From Actinomycetota bacterium (GTDB lineage Bacteria; Actinomycetota; Humimicrobiia; Humimicrobiales; Humimicrobiaceae), in contig PWYO01000101.1 of assembly GCA_003567835.1 (NCBI GenBank), forward strand, positions 1 through 5,270: a stretch of DNA of 5,270 nucleotides, read 5' to 3'. Positions within the stretch are counted from its first letter, which is position 1; every line of letters starts with the position of its first letter. A program made the position numbers and the translations under genes. The notes beneath the pieces are model-generated. The model saw only the letters and a list, made by a program, of their open reading frames with translations, searched no databases and was not told the DNA's origin. This document shows positions 1 to 5,270 of this stretch, piece by piece.

Positions 1-1374
1 CCCAAACTTGTCCAGTACATAACCGAAACCGGATTCACCCATGTAGAATTTATGCCTATCATGGAGCACCCTTTCTATGGTTCCTGGGGGTATCAGATAA
101 CCGGCTACTTTGCGCCAACTTCAAGATATGGCACCCCTGCTGATTTCATGTACCTGGTTGACTGCCTGCATCAGAATCATATAGGGGTGATACTTGACTG
201 GGTACCTTCCCACTTTCCCCGCGATGAACATGGGCTTGGTTTTTTTGACGGCACGCACCTTTATGAGCATTCAGACCCAAAGAAGGGCCTGCACCCTGAC
301 TGGGATTCCCTGATATTTAATTATGGCCGCAATGAAGTACAGTCTTTTCTGATCAGCAATGCCCTGTTCTGGCTGGACAAATACCATATTGACGGACTGA
401 GGCTGGATGCTGTAGCCTCCATGCTCTACCTGGACTATTCGCGTAAGCCAGGCGAGTGGGTGCCGAATAAATACGGGGGCAATGAAAACATTGAAGCCAT
501 TGATTTCTTGCGCAAGCTCAATGCGCAGGTCTATAAACATTATCCGGATGTGCAGACTATAGCCGAGGAGTCGACCTCCTGGCCCATGGTCTCCAAACCG
601 GTCTATGTGGGCGGCCTCGGGTTCGGGCTAAAATGGGACATGGGCTGGATGCATGATACCCTGACCTATATGTCCAAAGACCCCATACACAGGAAACATC
701 ACCATGACCTTTTAACATTCAGGATGGTCTATGCCTTCCATGAAAATTTTGTACTCTCCCTTTCCCATGATGAAGTAGTGCACCAAAAAGGCTCGCTGCT
801 GTCTAAAATGCCGGGAGACTACTGGCAAAAATTTGCCAACCTGCGTCTTCTCCTATCCTATATGTTTACCCAGCCGGGAAAGAAATTGATTTTTATGGGA
901 GCAGAGTTCGGCCAGTGGGCCGAATGGGACCATGAAAGAAGCCTTGACTGGCATCTTTTAGAATACCCCCTCCACGCGAAGTTAAAGATGCTTGCCGGAG
1001 ACCTTAACCGGCTGCACAGAACCGAGAAAGCCCTGCACCAGCTGGATTTTGAAAGCCGGGGTTTTGAGTGGGTGGACAGCAATGACTACAAGGCAAGCGT
1101 CATAACCTATCTAAGAAAAACAGAACAGGAAAACCAGGTCCTGCTCATAGGGGCCAATTTTACCCCTGTGCCCCGCATACATTATGAAGTTGGGGTACCT
1201 GCAAAAGGCTGGTGGGAAGAAATTTTTAATTCCGATTCCAGCATTTACGGGGGGTCGGGAAAGGGCAATATGGGAGGCGTTTACGCCCAGGGCAAAAGCT
1301 GCCACGGAAGGCCCTTTTCTGTCAATATTACCCTTCCCCCGCTGGGACTGGTGGTTTTAAAATACAAGCCATGA
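1..1374 (+). CDS. glgB: 1,4-alpha-glucan (glycogen) branching enzyme GlgB, GH13_9, 5'-truncated by window edge
   Basis: The enzyme cuts an alpha-1,4-glucan chain and re-attaches it through an alpha-1,6 bond, making branches in cytoplasmic glycogen (EC 2.4.1.18). The frame is open from base 1 and gives 457 codons before TGA at 1372. The first ATG (52) lies inside the conserved barrel, so it is not the true start. All GH13 regions are visible, numbered by codon in this window: region I DWVPSHF (196-216, Asp66), region II GLRLDAV with nucleophile Asp136 (406-408), region III IAEESTSWP with acid/base Glu189 (565-567), and region IV LSHDEVVH with Asp257 (769-771). The spacings of 53 and 68 residues equal those of E. 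coli GlgB (D405, E458, D526, from memory). Codon 1 therefore falls near E. coli residue 270, and the CBM48/N-terminal part is missing. The C-terminal beta domain (about codons 360-457) is complete, with ANFTPVPR and the final LPPLGLVVLK. The gene overlaps treZ by 4 bases. No frameshift is visible. Confidence 0.97.
   Translation, partial: PKLVQYITETGFTHVEFMPIMEHPFYGSWGYQITGYFAPTSRYGTPADFMYLVDCLHQNHIGVILDWVPSHFPRDEHGLGFFDGTHLYEHSDPKKGLHPDWDSLIFNYGRNEVQSFLISNALFWLDKYHIDGLRLDAVASMLYLDYSRKPGEWVPNKYGGNENIEAIDFLRKLNAQVYKHYPDVQTIAEESTSWPMVSKPVYVGGLGFGLKWDMGWMHDTLTYMSKDPIHRKHHHDLLTFRMVYAFHENFVLSLSHDEVVHQKGSLLSKMPGDYWQKFANLRLLLSYMFTQPGKKLIFMGAEFGQWAEWDHERSLDWHLLEYPLHAKLKMLAGDLNRLHRTEKALHQLDFESRGFEWVDSNDYKASVITYLRKTEQENQVLLIGANFTPVPRIHYEVGVPAKGWWEEIFNSDSSIYGGSGKGNMGGVYAQGKSCHGRPFSVNITLPPLGLVVLKYKP
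1371..1374 (+). promoter_or_regulatory. ATGA stop/start overlap between glgB and treZ
   Basis: The treZ start ATG (1371-1373) overlaps the glgB stop TGA (1372-1374). No AGGAGG-like sequence occurs in the preceding 20 bases, which end in TTTTAAAATACAAGCC. In known systems such an overlap lets a terminating ribosome restart on the next gene, so the two proteins are made in linked amounts from one mRNA. The overlap is read directly; coupling is inferred. Confidence 0.85.
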
Positions 1375-3167
1375 AATGGGCCGGCCATACATTTACCGCC
1401 GGCAGGTGCAAGTTTAGGCTTTGGGCCCCGCTGGCAAAAGAGGTTTGTCTGCAGATTGAAGATGATCGGGGCATTACGCGTTATCCCTTGTACAAAAACC
1501 TGTACGGCTACTGGCAGACCAGCCTTGCAATAAATTCGAAAACCCGCTATTTCTATATCCTGGACGGCAAGCACAAGAGGGCCGACCCGGCTTCTTTCTG
1601 GCAGCCAAAAGGGGTTTTTGGACCCTCAGCAACTGTCGACCTTGCGAACTTTGGCTGGGAGGATCGCAACTGGGGGGTATTTCCATTAAAAGATTTTTGC
1701 ATATATGAGCTGCATGTGGGAACCTTCAGCAGACAGGGTACTTTTTTAGCCCTGATCAATCAGCTTGGCTACTTAAAAGAACTGGGCATAAATGCCATAG
1801 AGCTTATGCCCGTCTCCCAATTTTCAGGAGACAGGAATTGGGGTTATGACGGGGTATTCCCTTTTGCAGTACAAAACACATACGGGGGGCCAGAAACACT
1901 GCAGCAGCTGGTGAATGCCGCACACTGCCGGGGGCTTGCAGTCATCCTTGATGTGGTTTACAACCACCTGGGCCCTGAGGGCAATTACTTTCCCCAGTTT
2001 GGCCCTTATTTTACCCCAGCGTACCGGACAGCCTGGGGAAAGGCCATAAATTTTGACGGTCCCCATAGCAGGGAAGTAAGAAACTTCTTTATACAAAATG
2101 CCCTTTTCTGGTTGAAATACTTTCACGTAGACGCGCTTAGGCTGGATGCAGTGCATGGCATATTTGACTTTAGCGCAAACCATTTTCTTTCAGAGCTTGC
2201 CCAGGCGGTAAGAAACTACTGCCTGGTCCATAAGAAGACCCATTACCTTATCGCCGAAAGCGATTTGAATGATTCTACCATCATCAGGGAAAGGGATGAA
2301 AGGGGTTACGGCCTTCATGCCCAGTGGAATGATGATTACCACCACAGCATCCATGCCTGCATCACCAAAGAAAAAGACGGCTATTATGCCGACTTTGGAA
2401 AGCTGGCCCATATCAAAAAAACGCTTGAGCATGGCTACTGCTATGACGGCACCTATTCGCTCTACAGGAAAAGGCTTCACGGAAACAGCGCGAGGGGCCT
2501 GAAAAACCATAAATTTATTGCCTTTATCCAAAACCACGACCAGGTGGGAAACAGGATGCTGGGAGAAAGGCTTACCAGCCTAGCAAGCTTTGAAGCCTGT
2601 AAGCTGGCTGCGGCAATGGTCATACTCTCCCCTTTTATCCCCCTGCTGTTTATGGGAGAAGAATATGGGGAGACCAGCCCTTTTTTTTATTTTACCAGCC
2701 ACAGAGACAAAAAACTTGGCCAGGCTATAGCCCGGGGACGGGCCAAAGAATTTTCTTCTTTTCGCTGGAAAGGCTCCCCGCCCCATCCACAACACCGCAA
2801 AACCTTTCACCGTTCCAAACTTAAGGGCCCTGTCTCCAGACAGGATCAAATCATGCTCGATTATTATAAAGCGCTCATTGCTTTAAGGAAAAAAATGAGA
2901 CCAAAAAACTTCAAAGTTGAAGTCAATGAAGAAAAAAAGATTCTTTTCATGCAAGCAAAAACGGAACCTCTGATGCTGGCCATAGCATCATTTAACCCCA
3001 AACAAGCTGAAGTTTTTGTCAATTTTCCAAAAACTTTTAAGAAAGCTTTCTGTTCTTCAGAGCAAAAGTGGGGCGGGCCGGGAAGCAGCATTCCCTCCAG
3101 CACGGGAGAAAAAAAAGCGTTTAACCTAAAAGGCTACAGCTATAACCTCTACACCGGTGTTTGGTAA
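1371..3167 (+). CDS. treZ: Malto-oligosyltrehalose trehalohydrolase TreZ, GH13_10
   Basis: TreZ hydrolyses the alpha-1,4 bond next to the trehalose end of maltooligosyltrehalose and releases free trehalose (EC 3.2.1.141). It is the second step of the TreY-TreZ pathway from glycogen or maltodextrin. The protein is complete at 598 residues, normal for the family. It has an N-terminal beta domain (about 5-95, FRLWAP at 15-20), a GH13 barrel from YELHVGTF (112-119), and a C-terminal beta domain (about 520-598). Region I is DVVYNH (194-199). Region II LRLDAVHG holds nucleophile Asp259, IAESDLND holds acid/base Glu296, and QNHDQVGNR holds Asp390. IELMPVSQFSGDRNWGYDG (143-161) and AQWNDDYHH (317-325) are TreZ hallmarks. 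ATG 1371 is the only start that fits, since it overlaps the glgB stop as ATGA and is followed at once by the N-terminal domain. There is no Shine-Dalgarno, so translation probably couples to glgB. The segment around 465-490 is unusually basic for the family. Confidence 0.97.
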   Translation: MKWAGHTFTAGRCKFRLWAPLAKEVCLQIEDDRGITRYPLYKNLYGYWQTSLAINSKTRYFYILDGKHKRADPASFWQPKGVFGPSATVDLANFGWEDRNWGVFPLKDFCIYELHVGTFSRQGTFLALINQLGYLKELGINAIELMPVSQFSGDRNWGYDGVFPFAVQNTYGGPETLQQLVNAAHCRGLAVILDVVYNHLGPEGNYFPQFGPYFTPAYRTAWGKAINFDGPHSREVRNFFIQNALFWLKYFHVDALRLDAVHGIFDFSANHFLSELAQAVRNYCLVHKKTHYLIAESDLNDSTIIRERDERGYGLHAQWNDDYHHSIHACITKEKDGYYADFGKLAHIKKTLEHGYCYDGTYSLYRKRLHGNSARGLKNHKFIAFIQNHDQVGNRMLGERLTSLASFEACKLAAAMVILSPFIPLLFMGEEYGETSPFFYFTSHRDKKLGQAIARGRAKEFSSFRWKGSPPHPQHRKTFHRSKLKGPVSRQDQIMLDYYKALIALRKKMRPKNFKVEVNEEKKILFMQAKTEPLMLAIASFNPKQAEVFVNFPKTFKKAFCSSEQKWGGPGSSIPSSTGEKKAFNLKGYSYNLYTGVW

Positions 3168-3174
3168 AAATTTT

Positions 3175-3199
3175 ACGGGCCTGCATTTTTTAAGCCTGT
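3175..3199 (+). terminator. Weak hairpin just after treZ, possible attenuator or terminator
   Basis: ACGGGC (3175-3180) can pair with GCCTGT (3194-3199), a 6-bp stem with one G-U pair and a 13-base loop. The stem lies eight bases past the treZ stop. The T-run is in the loop rather than after the stem, and what follows is CCTAAAAAAC, so this is not a classical intrinsic terminator. It could instead be a processing or stability hairpin, or chance. Confidence 0.2.
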
Positions 3200-3209
3200 C
3201 CTAAAAAAC

Positions 3210-3277
3210 AACCTGCCAACCCTTTCCGGAACCTGACAACAAAAAAATGAAGCCGGGAATCTTTAAAACCTACCAAC
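3210..3277 (+). repeat. Three near-identical 11-mers, consensus AACCTRMCAAC, upstream of the GH57 gene
   Basis: The copies are AACCTGCCAAC (3210-3220), AACCTGACAAC (3230-3240) and AACCTACCAAC (3267-3277). Each differs from the first by at most one base. They share orientation, with start-to-start spacings of 20 and 37 bases. The palindrome TTCCGGAA (3224-3231) sits between the first two and overlaps the second by two bases. The repeats end 72 bases before the GH57 start codon. Direct repeats spaced by about two helical turns often bind a regulator on one DNA face, so an operator for the GH57 gene is a reasonable guess. The repeats themselves are certain; their function is inferred. Confidence 0.6.
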
Positions 3278-3314
3278 ATCTTTTTGCTGAAAAAAAGGCT
3301 TCTCTCTGCCCATA

Positions 3315-3343
3315 TTGCTAAAAAACTACAAATGAAATAAAAT
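3315..3343 (+). promoter_or_regulatory. Candidate sigma70-like promoter for the GH57 gene
   Basis: TTGCTA (3315-3320) matches four of six bases of the -35 consensus, and TAAAAT (3338-3343) matches five of six bases of the -10 consensus. The spacer is exactly 17 bp. Transcription would begin around 3349-3351, at or next to the ATG at 3350, giving a leaderless or near-leaderless message. That agrees with the absence of a Shine-Dalgarno sequence. The region is A/T-rich, so chance matches are easy. If the host is a Bacteroidota member, its main sigma factor would prefer a different motif. Confidence 0.2.
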
Positions 3344-3349
3344 TTTCCT

Positions 3350-5270
3350 ATGGACAGATTTATTTGCATACATGGACATTTTTACCAGCCGCCCAGAGAA
3401 AACCCGTGGCTGGAATTTGTAGAGCTTCAAGATTCTGCATATCCTTACCATGACTGGAACGACAGGATTGCAGCTGAATGCTATGCGCCAAATACGGCAT
3501 CAAGGATCATAGATAAAGAAGGTAAGATCATTGACATTGTAAACAACTATGCAAAAATAAGCTTCAATTTCGGGCCCACCCTGCTTTCATGGCTTAAAAA
3601 ACACAGGGGCGACATATACGAAGCGATTATTGAAGCAGATAAGCTCAGTCAAAAGAATTTTTCCGGCCATGGTTCCGCCCTGGCCCAATGTTACAGTCAC
3701 ATGATCATGCCTCTGGCAAACCAGAGGGACAAAAAAACACAGATTATCTGGGGTATAAAAGATTTTGAGCATCATTACGCCAGATACCCAGAGGGGATGT
3801 GGCTGCCGGAAACAGCCGTTGATACAAACACCCTGGAGATTTTGGCTGATATGGGTATAAAGTTCACCATACTTGCACCGGGCCAGGCTGCCAGGGTTAA
3901 GCAAAACCACCAAAATTGGATTGATGCGGGAACCGGTATTGACCCCAAATATCCTTATAAGGTTAACCTTCCCTCAGGAAAAAATATAACTGTTTTTTTC
4001 TATGACGGGCCCATATCGCATGATATAGGCTTCGGTGGCCTGCTTAAAAATGGAGAAGCATTCGCCCAAAGGCTGCTGTCCGCTTTCAATGATAATGGTG
4101 GACCGCAACTGGTGCATATCGCAACCGATGGGGAAACCTACGGCCATCACCACCGGTTTGGAGATATGGCTTTATCCTATTGCCTTTACCACCTTGAATC
4201 AAATAACTTGGCCAGAATCACCAATTACGGTGCGTATCTGGAAATCCATCCCCCTGAACGGGAAGCGGAAATTGTAGACCATTCATCCTGGAGCTGCGCA
4301 CATGGAATAGAGAGGTGGGCCGACGACTGCGGCTGCAATACTGGAGCTCATCCTTCCTGGAACCAGAAATGGAGAAAGCCTTTGCGCCAGGCAATGGACT
4401 GGCTGGGTGAAAAGTCAGAACAGGTTTTCCAGCAGCATGCAGAGGGCCTGCTTAAAAGCCCCTACCAGGCCAGGGACGATTTTATTCTGGCCATACTTGA
4501 CCGCAGCAGGGACCACGTAGAAACATATATCGACCGTCACAGTTTAAAAGAATTAGACAACAAGCAAAAAGCAACTGTGCTCAAGCTTTTAGAAATGCAA
4601 AGGCATGCCATGCTTATTTTCACCAGCTGCGGGTGGTTTTTTGATGAAATATCAGGCATAGAAACCGTACAGGTATTGATGTATGCAGCAAGGGTTATCC
4701 AATTAATAAAAGAGATTACAGGCCAGGATTACCAAGAAGCGTTTACGGACATGCTAAAAGAGGCGCCCAGCAATGTAAAAGAATTCAAAAATGGGGCGGA
4801 GGTTTACCAAAAACTGGTAAACCCAGCGGTGCTGGACCTCTTCAGGGTAGGCGTAAACTATGCAGTTTCCTCTATTTTTGAAAAGTATGCCAAACATACC
4901 CATATGTACTGCTACCAGATAAACAGCCATATCTATGACCGTACCACAATGGGCCGACAAACACTGGCTGTAGGGAGCGCCACCCTCCTTTCAGATATCA
5001 CCTGGGAAAGCTCAGCATTAAAATTTGCAGTGCTGCACCTGGGCGACCACAATCTTCTTGGAGGCATTCACCATGATGGCCAAGAACCTTTTAAAAAAAT
5101 CCATCAGCAGATCAAAGAATCTTTTCTAAGAAGCGATATACCGCAGACCATATCCCTTATGGATCAATATTTTGGCTCCCATAATTATTCACTGTGGCAC
5201 CTGTTCAAGGATAAGCAAAGGGATATCATATCCAGGGTAACCAAGCCCCGCCTAAAAGAGATAGAGCAGC
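3350..5270 (+). CDS. GH57 family glycoside hydrolase/transferase with DUF3536 domain, 3'-truncated by window edge
   Basis: A single open frame of 640 codons runs off the window end. The start is firm: an in-frame TAA lies at 3338-3340, ATG 3350 is the first start after it, and the protein opens with a typical family N-terminus, MDRFICIHGHFYQPPRENPW. GH57 landmarks are HGHFYQP (8-14), SGHGSALAQ (105-113), WLPETAVD (151-158) with predicted nucleophile Glu154, and IATDGETYGHH (257-267) with predicted acid/base Asp260. SWSCAHGIERW followed by CGC (313-329), WNQKWRKPLRQAMDW (337-351), FTSCGWFFDEISGIET (424-439) and LHLGDHNLLGG (562-572) mark the DUF3536 subgroup. These proteins are usually around 800 residues, so roughly 150 are missing. 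GH57 enzymes include alpha-amylases, branching enzymes and 4-alpha-glucanotransferases. The exact activity here is unknown; the glgB-treZ context points to alpha-glucan. There is no signal peptide, so it is probably cytoplasmic. No Shine-Dalgarno precedes it. Confidence 0.93.
   Translation, partial: MDRFICIHGHFYQPPRENPWLEFVELQDSAYPYHDWNDRIAAECYAPNTASRIIDKEGKIIDIVNNYAKISFNFGPTLLSWLKKHRGDIYEAIIEADKLSQKNFSGHGSALAQCYSHMIMPLANQRDKKTQIIWGIKDFEHHYARYPEGMWLPETAVDTNTLEILADMGIKFTILAPGQAARVKQNHQNWIDAGTGIDPKYPYKVNLPSGKNITVFFYDGPISHDIGFGGLLKNGEAFAQRLLSAFNDNGGPQLVHIATDGETYGHHHRFGDMALSYCLYHLESNNLARITNYGAYLEIHPPEREAEIVDHSSWSCAHGIERWADDCGCNTGAHPSWNQKWRKPLRQAMDWLGEKSEQVFQQHAEGLLKSPYQARDDFILAILDRSRDHVETYIDRHSLKELDNKQKATVLKLLEMQRHAMLIFTSCGWFFDEISGIETVQVLMYAARVIQLIKEITGQDYQEAFTDMLKEAPSNVKEFKNGAEVYQKLVNPAVLDLFRVGVNYAVSSIFEKYAKHTHMYCYQINSHIYDRTTMGRQTLAVGSATLLSDITWESSALKFAVLHLGDHNLLGGIHHDGQEPFKKIHQQIKESFLRSDIPQTISLMDQYFGSHNYSLWHLFKDKQRDIISRVTKPRLKEIEQ

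Larger units (their letters stand above)
3168..3349. other. 182-bp intergenic region between treZ and the GH57 gene
   Basis: The stretch is rich in A-runs and C, has no recognisable protein-coding similarity, and shows no tRNA or known riboswitch pattern. It holds the hairpin near 3175-3199, the three AACCTRMCAAC repeats, a 24-codon ORF at 3247-3321 (MKPGIFKTY... ending CPYC) and a sigma70-like promoter at 3315-3343. GAAGCC (3249-3254) and GGCTTC (3297-3302) could pair, but across a 42-base loop. A gap of this size after a tightly overlapped gene pair suggests that the downstream gene is controlled at least partly on its own. Confidence 0.6.

Noticed and set aside
52..54. ATG at 52 as the start of glgB
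   Set aside because: The frame is open and shows GlgB similarity from base 1 (LVQYITETGFTHVEFMP). This Met aligns inside the catalytic barrel, so the real start is upstream of the window.
361..414. Similarity between glgB 361-414 and treZ about 2098-2153 (NALFWL...LRLDAV)
   Set aside because: This is the shared GH13 region II of two related enzymes, an ancient family resemblance and not a recent duplication or repeat.
1824..2537. Two minus-strand open frames of 119 and 115 codons (1824-2183 and 2190-2537)
   Set aside because: Both lie wholly inside the catalytic barrel of treZ, opposite well-conserved motifs. They show no family resemblance and are shadows of the real gene.
3151..3160. Perfect 10-bp palindrome ACACCGGTGT just before the treZ stop
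   Set aside because: It lies in coding sequence for conserved C-terminal residues, and several 10-bp palindromes are expected by chance in a window this size.
3164..3176. Inverted repeat GTAAAA-A-TTTTAC across the treZ stop codon
   Set aside because: It is A/T-rich with a one-base centre, too weak and too tight to form a terminator hairpin, and it overlaps the alternative hairpin at 3175-3199.
3279..3286. TCTTTTTG as a Bacteroidota -7 element (consensus TAnnTTTG)
   Set aside because: It has one mismatch, no convincing TTTG-type -33 element upstream, and lies in a T-run where such matches arise easily.
3587..3913. Minus-strand open frame of 108 codons
   Set aside because: It is antisense to the GH57 catalytic region, including the WLPETAVD motif, and has no recognisable protein features.
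4035..4277. Plus-strand open frame of 80 codons
   Set aside because: It lies in another frame of the GH57 gene, over the conserved IATDGETYGHH region, so it is a shadow.

Overview
This is a bacterial alpha-glucan metabolism locus with all genes on the plus strand. It holds two complete or nearly readable GH13 enzymes and one GH57 enzyme. In order they are the C-terminal two thirds of a glycogen branching enzyme (glgB, 1-1374, 5' end outside the window), a complete maltooligosyltrehalose trehalohydrolase (treZ, 1371-3167), a 182-bp non-coding gap (3168-3349), and a GH57 protein of the DUF3536 type (3350-5270, 3' end outside the window). The third gene has no stop codon inside the window, but its frame is open for 640 codons and every GH57 landmark is present.

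How the genes fit together: GlgB puts alpha-1,6 branches on glycogen. TreZ cuts trehalose from the end of maltooligosyltrehalose, the product that TreY makes from linear alpha-1,4-glucan chains. The GH57 protein is most likely a further alpha-glucan hydrolase or transferase, but its activity cannot be read from sequence. The glgB stop and the treZ start overlap in ATGA, so these two are almost certainly co-transcribed and translationally coupled. treY, the obligate partner of TreZ, is not in the window. The GH57 gene follows a gap with its own candidate regulatory features, so it may have a separate promoter.

The 182-bp gap is the least explained part. It carries three near-identical 11-mers (consensus AACCTRMCAAC), a TTCCGGAA palindrome between the first two, a weak hairpin after treZ, a 24-codon mini-ORF ending in CPYC, and a sigma70-like promoter placed so that transcription would start about at the GH57 ATG.

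Organism: base composition looks to be in the mid-to-high 40s percent GC by eye, with frequent AGG (Arg) and ATA (Ile) codons. Neither visible start codon has a Shine-Dalgarno sequence, and the stretch before the GH57 gene is A/T-rich. This suits lineages that rarely use Shine-Dalgarno sequences, such as Bacteroidota, but that placement is a low-confidence inference. No mobile element, CRISPR array, tRNA or rRNA is visible. The genes are metabolic enzymes of known families, and I see no convincing evidence of a wholly new system.
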